From Blautia sp. MSJ-9 (lineage in GTDB: Bacteria; Bacillota; Clostridia; Lachnospirales; Lachnospiraceae), in assembly GCF_018919065.1 (NCBI RefSeq), contig NZ_JAHLQG010000003.1, positions 62,001-126,000 on the forward strand: a DNA stretch of 64,000 nt, written 5' to 3'. Under the pieces are notes generated by a model that was given only the letters and a program-made list of their open reading frames with translations, searched no databases and had not been told where the DNA came from. Both the position numbers and the translations under genes were made by a program. This document shows, in pieces, positions 36,905 to 45,059 of the stretch. Within the stretch, counting starts at the first letter, position 1, and each line of letters begins with the position of its first letter.

Positions 36905-38322
36905 TACTCCTCATCCTCCTCTGGCGATTTTTCTGTTACTGATTCCTCAGGATCTATTGGTACTGTCATATTAACCTTTTTATCTTTTTTCTTCTTTTTA
37001 ACAAACAAATAAACAATAAATAAAGCCAGAACAATACAAATACTTCCACCAACCATGCTGCTCGTTGCAAATTGAGCTTCATCGTCCTTATTGTCCTTTT
37101 CTACCGAAACACTCTCCTCTTCTTCTGCGTCATCATTCGCCTCATTCAAGACTATTGCTGATTCAGACACATTCTCCACAACTTTAGGTTTTTCTACTTT
37201 CTCCGGGATGGTAATATTCCCGTCATCATCAATGGTTGCTCCGTCTTTAAGCAATGACTGTATATCACTAATTGCATATCCTGTAGTCATATATGCTTTG
37301 AGAACGCTATTTGTCCCAACATAGATTTTCTTAACAGTCTCTTATTCTGTGTATGGATTTGATACTGTAATAGTGTAAATCCCTTCATCTGTATACTTTT
37401 CCCCATCACTAGCAGGCTTGTTGAATCTAACATCCTCCGTAAGCCCCGTCGCACCCTCACGAAGAACTTCTTTTTTTACATTGATTTCTAAATATCTGGA
37501 TTTTGCCAAATCTAAATAAAATCCATTTTCAGTAATTGCTTTATTTGTCAGTTCTTCACCGGTAGCTACATCAAACGGAAAAACCATGCAGTTTCCATTT
37601 CTTACTGAAAAAGTAAAATAAATTTTGTAATCATTGTAAGTACTTCTTATTGTCTTATCTATAAAGGGCACAGTGATTTTTTTATCTCTAATACTGTAGT
37701 CTAATGCAACTTCATAATCGCCCTCTTCACAAATTTCTACCTGAGTATTTGCTCCAACTTTAACTCCAGACAAATAATCCGTATACAATTGAGAAGTACC
37801 TTTTTTATTTTGATATGCATCTGTCTTTCTTATAATCAAGGCTCCTCTTCCAAATGCAGTCTCATCTTTATACAGCAAATTATCATATGCCTTTTTATCA
37901 TTTGCAATCATGAGCGATTTATCATTATTCAAAGCATCAATGTCCTGTTCCAATTGAAAATCAAGAACAACCTCATCGCCCACTGTTTTCAAAAAAATCG
38001 GATTTCCGTCATCTGTAATTACACGAGTATAGCCATTAACAGAAAAGCTTCCAAGCGTCCAATTATAATGCGGATCCTTCTTTGTAATCTCATTATTTTC
38101 AGAAAATCCAGTATCTTTTCCCGCATTAACCGCCTCTCCAAGATAATATACATTCGAACTATTAGCATTTGCGTTAAAAGGCATTATAGTTGTTAATACT
38201 CCTACCAATGCTACCGATAATAATCCTCTAGCAATTCTACCTTTCATTTCTGATGCTTTTTCATTTGGTCTTCTTGATTTTAAACTTTTCTCTTTCGTAT
38301 ACCTCATGCTTATTTTTTCCAT
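36904..38322 (-). pseudogene. Surface-anchored protein split by one in-frame stop
   Basis: An N-terminal part (38322-37342, 326 residues) has a signal peptide after a basic stretch (LLSVALVGVLTTIMPFNANA near 32-53) and an extracellular beta-rich domain (SFSVNGYTRVITDDGNPIF, then GFYLDLAKSRYLEINVKKE). It stops at TAA (37342-37344). The same frame continues without interruption: ETVKKIYVGTNSVLKAY, then an acidic spacer, a single transmembrane helix (GGSICIVLALFIVYLFV) and a lysine-rich cytoplasmic tail, ending at 36904. Together they form a 472-residue type-I membrane protein. Removal of one base change would restore it. A separate start at ATG 37290 is possible but has no good ribosome site. 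No homologue is recognised. Confidence 0.7.
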
Positions 38323-38501
38323 CTCTTTTATTTCGTATATTCAAACCATTACTTGTCGGTCACAAATCTTTTTGTTCGCTATTATTACGTTAATTTTTAC
38401 AGAACGTAATACCTCAATATAAAAAAATCAACATTTTCCGGTTGATATTATTTTAATCCATCCCTTTAACAATATCAATCAATACTGTTCTCTTTCCTTG
38501 T

Positions 38502-39005
38502 CTAATTAATCACTTCTCCATCCACATGTAATTCAAATTTTTCTGGGTTATCACATATATCATAATTCTCATTATACTCCCTCTGAACATAATCAGTTTC
38601 CATCACTACATTTGCATCTTCAATATCTTCTTCACATAAATATACTTGCATATGAATTTCAGTCGCATATCCTCTATCTGTAGAAAACTTAATTGTATGA
38701 AATGAATTTTCCCTACACATCTTCACCAGTAATTTTGCGAATTCTTCTTTATCTTCGATCCGATTCCGATTTGCAACTACTGTAAGATATTGATCCCGAT
38801 TCATACTGATACTGCTAACCACATCCGGCTCCATTGATATTTCTTCCTTAGATTCTTTTTCAAAAAGATATCCAGTCATAATACTAAATACCATTATCCC
38901 CATCTTTACACAGTCTATGACCAGCGCCTTCTCCTCTTCTGCATCCAGTATCCTTAAAATCCTGTCCCCAAGTCTGATTATCCTGCAATCCCTATCTTTC
39001 TTCAT
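38502..39005 (-). CDS. Chimeric protein: TnsB-like N-terminus fused to an unknown domain
   Basis: 167 residues. The first ~33 residues (CRIIRLGDRILRILDAEEEK, then ALVIDCVKM) look like the start of the Tn7-like TnsB/Mu-type transposase that normally follows the small tnsA in Lachnospiraceae elements. After that the sequence switches to an unrelated soluble module (NRDQYLTVVANRNRIEDKEE, then HTIKFSTDRGYATEIHMQVY, ending KFELHVDGEVIN) seen as a hypothetical protein on mobile elements. I recall these similarities and have not checked them. The start overlaps tnsA by 14 nt. Likely the product of an internal deletion that removed tnsB-tnsC-tniQ. Confidence 0.55.
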   Translation of the reverse strand: MKKDRDCRIIRLGDRILRILDAEEEKALVIDCVKMGIMVFSIMTGYLFEKESKEEISMEPDVVSSISMNRDQYLTVVANRNRIEDKEEFAKLLVKMCRENSFHTIKFSTDRGYATEIHMQVYLCEEDIEDANVVMETDYVQREYNENYDICDNPEKFELHVDGEVIN

Positions 39006-39339
39006 CTGTCACAATCCCCCAGTCTGTGATACCCCTTCTTGTCCAGTACTCCCTTGATGCATCCAGTAACTTCACAGTCATTGGCTTCTTTAAGAATCTC
39101 CGTTCCACACACTCCCTGACCATCAAATCACCATTCTGTTTCTCACAGACAAAATCCGAACTGTATTCCCCGGCTTCCAGACCGGACAGCATCACATTGC
39201 ATTGAAATTCAATTATGCTGTCTTCCTGTTCCAGTCTTTCTGCATATGCCAGCTGGATTGCCCCATACGTCCTCACCACCTCCTTACACTTTTTCATCTG
39301 CCTCTTCTGGCATCGTCCCTTGAAACCTTTTTTAATCAT
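38992..39339 (-). CDS. tnsA: TnsA-like endonuclease of a Tn7-like element
   Basis: 115 residues. The pattern YSSDFVCEKQNGDLMVREC followed by KLLDASREYWTRRGITDWGI matches the TnsA N-terminal nuclease domain. That domain has a PD-(D/E)xK fold, and its conserved YW..RG..WGIVT segment is present; the E-x-K of the family appears as REC, so activity is doubtful. TnsA cleaves the 5' ends of Tn7-like transposons. It is the first gene inside a putative right end, reading away from guaA, which is the Tn7 arrangement (right end next to the target gene, tnsA first). The rest of the transposition genes are missing. Confidence 0.6.
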   Translation of the reverse strand: MIKKGFKGRCQKRQMKKCKEVVRTYGAIQLAYAERLEQEDSIIEFQCNVMLSGLEAGEYSSDFVCEKQNGDLMVRECVERRFLKKPMTVKLLDASREYWTRRGITDWGIVTDEER

Positions 39340-39340
39340 C

Positions 39341-39525
39341 CTAACTTTCTTCCTTTCCCAGAAATGTTCCCAAATCTGACATTATCCTCCCAAAAACAGG
39401 ATTATCACATCGTTTCTTTTCCCAAAACCAAATTCCGGAATCCCCCAAAACCTGAAAAACGTTGATTTTACGCCAATCTTTTCCCAGAACCAGAATCCCA
39501 AAAACGGCTTTTTCCTTTTTCTCCA
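39341..39525. repeat. Degenerate tandem motifs at the TnsA-side end (putative TnsB sites)
   Basis: Three imperfect copies of a ~30-bp motif built on TTTTCCCA-[G/A]-AACCA-x-AATCCC follow each other (around 39355-39375, 39415-39455, 39479-39510). Multiple transposase-binding repeats at the element end are usual for Tn7-like transposons. The end itself would be at the TGTCCCTTCGCACA border at 39526, but this is not certain. A 75-codon minus frame across the repeats is probably spurious. Confidence 0.5.
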
Positions 39526-39964
39526 TGTCCCTTCGCACACCCACTTTGCATTTTTTTAGCAAACTCACTTGTAAAAACTTCCCTTTCCGGCCCTTCCGGG
39601 ATACTGCACTATTTTTACTTTTTTCTTTCTGCCGTTTTCTCCCGGCGATGCATACAACACCAGGTTCTTTTCAGGCATACTTTTGATAAGATTCTTTTGT
39701 AACTTTTCTCTCAGAGCGGCTGGAAACAGCTTATTTACTGCATTTTCTTCGGGTGTGGATTTCTTTAAGGTTTCTTTTTTTCTCTTCTTTCAGGACTGAA
39801 AAAGCCCTGCATCAGGATGGTCTCTGATGCAAGGCTTCTAATTTTTTTCTCTATGTTTTTATGTCTTTTTTTGATGTTTTCTCGGGTGCTCCGTATGGAT
39901 CGGCTTTTCTGATTCTTACAAAGGGGATTATCAAAAAAGTGCCAAAGAGGAGTGCCAAAAAATA
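39526..39964. repeat. 439-bp direct repeat, copy 2 (guaA 3' flank)
   Basis: About 98% identical and ungapped to 23132-23570. It adjoins the guaA stop codon (39971) and contains the guaA terminator. Beyond the terminator no gene is seen. Confidence 0.93.
39801..39838 (-). terminator. guaA terminator
   Basis: AGCCTTGCATCAG pairs with CTGATGCAGGGCT on the minus strand, followed by TTTTTCAG. It lies ~135 bp past guaA and is duplicated at 23407-23444. Confidence 0.8.
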
Positions 39965-39970
39965 TGAAAA

Positions 39971-39982
39971 TTACTCAAACTC
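39971..39982. other. att-like core 1 (guaA 3' end)
   Basis: TTACTCAAACTC at the stop codon of guaA. The 3' end of guaA is a known integration hotspot for genomic islands. One-base-different copies lie at 29693 and 23577. Confidence 0.7.
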
Positions 39983-41548
39983 AATCGTTCCCGGTGGCTT
40001 GCTGGTCAAATCATAGAATACGCGGTTAACGCCTTTAACTTCGTTAATAATGCGGTTCATAACCTTATTCAGTACTGCATACGGAATCTCAGCAGATTCG
40101 GCTGTCATGAAGTCGATAGTCTTCACTGCGCGGAGCGCTACAGCGTAATCATAAGTTCTAAAGTCACCCATAACGCCTACGCTTCGCATATTTGTCAGTG
40201 CTGCAAAGTACTGGTTCGGCATCCATGAAGGATCTTCACCATGTTCTTTCTTATACTCAGCTGCAGCATTGTCTACCTCTTCACGATAAATGAAGTCTGC
40301 ATCCTGTACAATACGAACCTTCTCTGCGGTAACTTCACCGATAATACGGATTCCAAGTCCTGGTCCTGGGAATGGCTGACGGAATACCAGTCTCTCCGGA
40401 ATTCCAAGCTCCAGACCTGCTTTACGAACCTCATCCTTGAAAAGGTCACGGAGCGGTTCAATGATTTCTTTAAAATCAACGAAATCCGGAAGTCCGCCTA
40501 CATTGTGGTGAGATTTGATCACTGCGGACTCTCCGCCCAGACCACTCTCTACAACGTCCGGATAAATAGTTCCCTGTGCCAGGAAATCTACTGCACCAAT
40601 CTTCTTGGCCTCTTCTTCAAAAATACGGATAAATTCTTCACCGATGATCTTACGTTTTGCTTCAGGCTCTGTAACACCTGCCAGCTTGTCATAGTATCTC
40701 TGCTGTGCATTGACGCGGATAAAGTTCAGGTCAAACTGACCGTTTGGTCCGAATACACCCTCAACCTCATCTCCCTCATCCTTACGAAGAAGACCATGGT
40801 CTACAAATACACAGGTAAGCTGCTTTCCGATCGCTCTGGAAAGAAGTCCTGCTGCAACGGAAGAATCAACACCGCCTGACAGGGCAAGAAGAACCTTTCC
40901 ATCTCCGACCTTCTCGCGGATTTCTCTGATAGTGTGCTCAACAAAGGCATCCATTTTCCAGTCTCCGGCACATCCGCAGACACCAAGAACGAAGTTGGAA
41001 AGCATCTTCTTTCCTTCTACTGTATGAAGTACTTCCGGATGAAACTGGATCGCATACAGCTTCTTCTCCTCATTCTGTGCAGTTGCTACCGGACAGTCTG
41101 CTGTGTGAGCAGCGATCTCAAATCCTGGTGCAACCTGAGAAATATAATCTGTGTGGCTCATCCAGCAGATTGTTTTGTCAGATACGTCTTTGAAGATTTT
41201 GGAATCTGTCTTATCTACCAGAACCTCTGTCTTTCCATATTCGCTCACATCTGCTTTCTCAACTTTTCCGCCCAGAACATGCATCATAAGCTGTGCGCCA
41301 TAGCAAAGTCCCAGAACAGGAATACCAAGCTCAAATAATTCTTTATTGCATGTAGGTGAATCTGCCTCATAGCAGCTGTTCGGGCCACCGGTAAGGATGA
41401 TTCCCTTAGGATTCATTGCCTTGATTTTCTCAAGATCGGTCTTGTATGAATAGATTTCGCAGTATACGTTACATTCTCTCACACGTCTGGCAACCAGCTG
41501 ATTGTACTGACCGCCAAAATCCAGTACGACGACTGTTTCTCTTTTCAT
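39971..41548 (-). CDS. guaA: GMP synthase (glutamine-hydrolysing)
   Basis: 525 residues from ATG 41548 (GGAGGAAAAC just upstream; an in-frame ATG 21 nt earlier has no site). The enzyme converts XMP to GMP in purine biosynthesis. The N-terminal class-I glutamine amidotransferase has the nucleophile in GLCYGAQ, and the catalytic His/Glu in QFHPEV. The ATP-pyrophosphatase domain has the P-loop SGGVDSSV, and the C-terminal dimerisation domain ([16 protein letters not shown], ending GTIEFE) is complete. Length is normal. Its last 12 bases form the att-like core used by the downstream islands; because the core is conserved, GuaA is not disrupted. No guanine riboswitch is seen upstream. Confidence 0.98.
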   Translation of the reverse strand: MKRETVVVLDFGGQYNQLVARRVRECNVYCEIYSYKTDLEKIKAMNPKGIILTGGPNSCYEADSPTCNKELFELGIPVLGLCYGAQLMMHVLGGKVEKADVSEYGKTEVLVDKTDSKIFKDVSDKTICWMSHTDYISQVAPGFEIAAHTADCPVATAQNEEKKLYAIQFHPEVLHTVEGKKMLSNFVLGVCGCAGDWKMDAFVEHTIREIREKVGDGKVLLALSGGVDSSVAAGLLSRAIGKQLTCVFVDHGLLRKDEGDEVEGVFGPNGQFDLNFIRVNAQQRYYDKLAGVTEPEAKRKIIGEEFIRIFEEEAKKIGAVDFLAQGTIYPDVVESGLGGESAVIKSHHNVGGLPDFVDFKEIIEPLRDLFKDEVRKAGLELGIPERLVFRQPFPGPGLGIRIIGEVTAEKVRIVQDADFIYREEVDNAAAEYKKEHGEDPSWMPNQYFAALTNMRSVGVMGDFRTYDYAVALRAVKTIDFMTAESAEIPYAVLNKVMNRIINEVKGVNRVFYDLTSKPPGTIEFE

Positions 41549-41680
41549 GTTTTCCTCCTTGTTTCTCATTATTTGTAACTGTAAAGATATTGAACCGTTA
41601 CCATTGAATTTTATTATAAATTACAGTTCGAATTTTTACAATGCTTATTTTCAGTTTTCCACCTTGTGTTTCCTTACTGC

Positions 41681-41829
41681 GTTACTGTTCACACGCCACT
41701 ATCCCGCGAGGTGTTTTGGCATGAGAATGCCAAAATCCCGAGACATACCGCGCGAATTTATGCGAATAGCATAAATTCTGTGCATCGCGAAGCGTGTTAC
41801 TGAGAACGGAATGGTGTGTGAACAGTAAT
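41681..41829. repeat. 149-bp element bounded by inverted repeats, related to the REP-like unit
   Basis: The ends GTTACTGTTCACAC and GTGTGAACAGTAA are inverted repeats. Inside are further hairpins (TTTTGGCA/TGCCAAAA at 41714-41732; AATTTATGC/GCATAAATT at 41756-41778). The right part (41796-41829) is a reversed copy of the dispersed GTTACTG...CAGTAAC unit with a ~7-bp insertion. It looks like a small non-coding mobile element. No gene. Confidence 0.7.
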
Positions 41830-41892
41830 CTTACTTCCAGTTTATAAGTTTTTTAGAATTTAATCACGTTTTTTTCAACAGTCCATCACATT

Positions 41893-42065
41893 TTGCTCAC
41901 AAATTCCCTGTATATTAATAAGCAAATAAAGCAAATGCTTTACAAACAGGTTGCAAATGCTTTTTCACATAGATTTTTAACTTTTTTCTTTTTCATACTT
42001 ATGCCGGGCCGCAAGGTCCGGCCCTCCTTCTTTTTACAGACCTTTTCAGGTCTTTTTCTTTTTTT
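41893..42065 (+). ncRNA. Putative small RNA, tandem copy a
   Basis: A promoter-like pair TTGCTC (41893-41898) / TAATAA (41916-41921), spacing 17, is followed ~80 nt later by a hairpin GCCGGGCC-GCAA-GGTCCGGC (42003-42022) and a second terminator hairpin AGACC/GGTCT with a T-run. No plus-strand gene follows, so the promoter would make only a short RNA. The upstream 75 bp (41841-41920) is duplicated 222 bp later. Confidence 0.5.
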
Positions 42066-42114
42066 ATAAGTTTTTTAGAATTTAATCACAATTTCTTCAA
42101 CAGTCCATCACATT

Positions 42115-42225
42115 TTGCACACATTTTCCCTGTATATTAATAAGCAAATAAAGCAAACGCTTTATTTATAATAAAACTTTTTCTTTTTCATACTTGCCGG
42201 ATCGCAAGATCCGGCACTCCTTCTT
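42115..42225 (+). ncRNA. Putative small RNA, tandem copy b
   Basis: Promoter-like TTGCAC (42115-42120) / TAATAA (42138-42143), spacing 17, followed by AAAGCAAACGCTTT and a terminator hairpin GCCGGATC-GCAA-GATCCGGC (42196-42215) with a CTTCTTTT tail. The promoter region matches copy a closely, and the hairpins show compensating changes (GGCC/GGTC versus GATC/GATC), which supports a selected RNA structure. Confidence 0.55.
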
Positions 42226-42235
42226 TTAAAATGTG

Positions 42236-42277
42236 AAATCCCGCTCACAGTAAGACACAACTGTGAGCGGGATTTTT
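42236..42277. terminator. Strong bidirectional terminator
   Basis: AAATCCCGCTCACAG pairs perfectly with CTGTGAGCGGGATTT (15 bp) with TTTTTGTG on the plus side and TTTCACATTTT on the minus side. Probably ends GH31 transcription. Confidence 0.85.
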
Positions 42278-42295
42278 GTGTTACCGCAAAGAACT

Positions 42296-42456
42296 AGTGT
42301 GCCGACAAGTTGATTCTTGAAACAATCTTGCAGGATAAATTTTCTTATTTCAAGGCGGAGGAAGGAGGCGTAGCGGTGGCTACGGCGACCGACGACAACG
42401 CGGAAATAAGAAATTTAGACGCAAGATTGTTCGAGAAATCAACTTGTTGGCACACT
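42296..42456. repeat. 161-bp imperfect palindrome (MITE-like or structured RNA)
   Basis: Outer arms AGTGTGCC / GGCACACT, then AACAAGTTGAT-type, CAATCTTGC/GCAAGATTG and TTTCTTATTTC / GAAATAAGAAA arms pair in turn around a GC-rich centre (GGAGGCGTAGCGG). The whole can fold as one long hairpin. It sits between a terminator and the 3' end of the GH31 gene, with no coding frame of its own. Confidence 0.75.
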
Positions 42457-42468
42457 TACTTGATTCGG

Positions 42469-44862
42469 TTAAATTCCCATTGTAAGAATCTCCATCAGTA
42501 CCCCAAGCAATGACGGATTCAAATTCATGGATACCAGAACAGGCACTGCCTCTGTGCCCAGCTCTTTCACTACTTTATAAACGTCTGTCTTCTGTGCATA
42601 GGTAATCTGTGCTTTTTCCAGAATTTCATAAACCTCTTCTGCATAGTCTCTCTGATAAACAGCTGCATCTGCCGCAAAAGTAATCTTCACCTGTGCATCT
42701 GCCGGCACATCCTTCAGGATCACTATTGTTCCATGAAGCTTCTCATCCTCTGCGAACTCTGCCTCCTTATATGCCTGTCCGTTTACAGTAAGCTCCTGCG
42801 GTTTGTCCAGAATATTGCAGAAGCGGATCTTCCAGGAACGTTTCTGTGGGATCACTGCTGTATTTCCCTGTGCAGCTTCTATAATAAATACTGTTCCATT
42901 CTCATCTGCAGTCTTCGTCATTCTGGTGGATACCCAGTTCTCATCCAGGTCTTCCGGTGTGTCCCCACCGTCTTCCCAGAGTACAAATTCCCCGGATTTT
43001 CCAGGATATACAAGTACTTCCAGTTTCTCAGGATTCTCAATGGAATTATCATATCCTTCCATGTCCTTCAGTGGAATGATGCTGCCTTCACGCACAAGTA
43101 CCGGCATCTCATAAATATCTCTCCAGAGATCCACTTTTCTGCCGCCCTTATATGCTCTTCCGTTAAAGAAATCATACCAGATTCCCTGCGGAATCCATGT
43201 CTTTGCGCCTGCAAGTCCTGTTACCGGATCCAGCTTATCTGTGATTGGAGATACCATCATCTCTGTGCCGAAATAATAGTTGTTCGGTACTTCATAGGTT
43301 TCCTCACGCTCCGGCTCCAGATAATACATCGGCTGTACCAGCGGCAGTCCCGCTCTACTTGCACGACGGTTCATAGTGTAAAGATACGGAACCAGCTTAT
43401 GACGCAGTTTCAGGAAATTCTTCATTACTGTTTCTACGATCTGGTTGTATTTCCATGGTTCTTTTCCATTGAACGGGTTGTCTGTGCTGTGCAGACGGTT
43501 CATTGGTGAAAAGACTCCAAGCTGTACCCATCTTGCAGTGAGCTCGTCGTCTCTGTATCCCAACATATGTCCACCGATATCATGACTCCACCATCCAAAA
43601 CCGATGTTGCTGGCATTTGCTGTGAAATATGGCTGGAATTTCAGACTCTCCCAGGTAATGAACGTATCACCGGAAAAACCAACCGGGTATCTGTGGCTTC
43701 CTGGACCTGCATATCTTGAGAAAGTCAGCGCACGTTTTCCTTTCCACTTGCTGTCCAGATAGTGATAGTGGTTCAGCATCCAGAGCGGATCCAGTCCCGG
43801 AACCTTGGTTACAGTTCCCTGCTGCCAGTCAAGCCACCAGAAGTCTACTCCCTCTTCTTCCATCGGATGATGCAGTTCCTCAAAATATGTCTCAATGAAT
43901 TTCGGATCTGTCATATCAAAAAGTACCGGTTCCTTACTTGCAGGATCAATTCCCATCTTCTCTGCAACTCTCGGATAGGCTTCTTCATAAGCACGCACTC
44001 CATCTGCCGGATGTACGTTCAGTGTGATCTTATATCCATGTTTGTGCAGCCAGTCCATAAATTCAGGCGGATTGGGGAAAAACTTCTTATTCCAGGTATA
44101 TCCTGTCCATCCACTTCCATATACAGGAGGTACATCCTCTACCAGATGCCAGTCCATATCTACAACTGCAACAGAAAATGGCACTTCTTCTTTCTCAAAA
44201 CGCTCTACCAGTTCTTTGTACTCTGTCTCTGTGTATTTGTGATATCTGCTCCACCAGTTTCCGAACGTATATCTTGGAAGCAGAGGTGTTTTTCCACATA
44301 ATCTGTAAAAATCCTGCAGACATTCCACATATCTGTGACCATATCCAAAGAAATAAAAGTCTGCTCTGTTTCCCTGACGTGGCTCTACCATTCCATCTTC
44401 GCCCATAGCCATTGTGTGGGAATCATCCAACACTGAAAAACCGTTTCTGGACATAATGCCATGACTCAGCGGAATCTCACCGTCTGCTTCATCCAGGGTT
44501 CTGGCTGTTCCCAGCAGATCTTTCGGTTCATCACCATAATGCCACACACGCTCGCTGGCTTTTCCACCCGCAACACGTATCATCAGACCGCTTGGAGAAA
44601 ATTTCTGCCTGTCATAGTGGATTTCCAGATCTTTGGTGTAAATATGTAATTCCTCACCACCATCGCTCACCCTGAATTCCGGCACCGGGAAATCACGATT
44701 GCATACCATCTGTGTTGCTCTGTCCTCAAATCCTCCGTCTTCGCTGTACTCAAAACGGATCAGGGCAGTTGTCAGCATTGTAATCCTGAAATGATCGCCC
44801 ACGATCACAGCTTCCTTTCTGCATACAGGATTACCTTCCAGTACAAATTTCTTTAAGTCCAT
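42469..44862 (-). CDS. Glycoside hydrolase family 31 alpha-glucosidase-type enzyme
   Basis: 797 residues, cytosolic (no signal peptide). An N-terminal beta-sandwich precedes a (beta/alpha)8 barrel with the GH31 hallmarks: PLLPRYTFGNWWSRYHKY (194-211), VVDMDWH (~233-239), the putative nucleophile Asp345 in FWWLDWQQG, and the acid/base Asp399 in GFSGDTFITWESL. The conserved GWWSHDIGGH follows. C-terminal beta domains extend to residue ~780. GH31 enzymes hydrolyse alpha-glucosidic or alpha-xylosidic linkages with retention; the exact substrate (for example isomaltose or an alpha-1,3 linkage) cannot be read. It stands alone with no transporter beside it. Start follows GGAGGAAAAG. Confidence 0.93.
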   Translation of the reverse strand: MDLKKFVLEGNPVCRKEAVIVGDHFRITMLTTALIRFEYSEDGGFEDRATQMVCNRDFPVPEFRVSDGGEELHIYTKDLEIHYDRQKFSPSGLMIRVAGGKASERVWHYGDEPKDLLGTARTLDEADGEIPLSHGIMSRNGFSVLDDSHTMAMGEDGMVEPRQGNRADFYFFGYGHRYVECLQDFYRLCGKTPLLPRYTFGNWWSRYHKYTETEYKELVERFEKEEVPFSVAVVDMDWHLVEDVPPVYGSGWTGYTWNKKFFPNPPEFMDWLHKHGYKITLNVHPADGVRAYEEAYPRVAEKMGIDPASKEPVLFDMTDPKFIETYFEELHHPMEEEGVDFWWLDWQQGTVTKVPGLDPLWMLNHYHYLDSKWKGKRALTFSRYAGPGSHRYPVGFSGDTFITWESLKFQPYFTANASNIGFGWWSHDIGGHMLGYRDDELTARWVQLGVFSPMNRLHSTDNPFNGKEPWKYNQIVETVMKNFLKLRHKLVPYLYTMNRRASRAGLPLVQPMYYLEPEREETYEVPNNYYFGTEMMVSPITDKLDPVTGLAGAKTWIPQGIWYDFFNGRAYKGGRKVDLWRDIYEMPVLVREGSIIPLKDMEGYDNSIENPEKLEVLVYPGKSGEFVLWEDGGDTPEDLDENWVSTRMTKTADENGTVFIIEAAQGNTAVIPQKRSWKIRFCNILDKPQELTVNGQAYKEAEFAEDEKLHGTIVILKDVPADAQVKITFAADAAVYQRDYAEEVYEILEKAQITYAQKTDVYKVVKELGTEAVPVLVSMNLNPSLLGVLMEILTMGI

Positions 44863-44984
44863 AAAAGCTTTTCCTCCTTTACATCAACAACAGTTGTAAC
44901 AGCTGCTTTTATGTCTATTTTAATCTTCTGCGGTCCGATTGACAACGATTTTTTCAACTGCTGAACAAATTATGTGACATATAC

Positions 44985-45047
44985 GTTACTGTTCACTCCG
45001 TTCTCAGTAACGTAGCCAAAATTCATTCCAGATTGCCTGCGGGAATG
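44985..45047. repeat. REP-like hairpin unit plus 45-bp extension
   Basis: GTTACTG...CAGTAAC (44985-45011) is identical to 5260-5286, and 45003-45047 matches 8861-8905 inverted (2 of 45 different). This shows the full unit is at least 63 bp. It lies between the GH31 and phospholipase-D-like genes. Confidence 0.8.
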
Positions 45048-45059
45048 ATTTTTCAAACA

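Noticed and set aside
39341-39568. 75-codon minus-strand reading frame between tnsA and the 439-bp repeat
   Set aside because: It consists of repeated short motifs, crosses a repeat boundary and has no ribosome site; better explained as binding-site repeats.
41570-41680. Guanine (purine) riboswitch upstream of guaA
   Set aside because: The leader lacks the conserved three-way-junction sequences of the purine aptamer.
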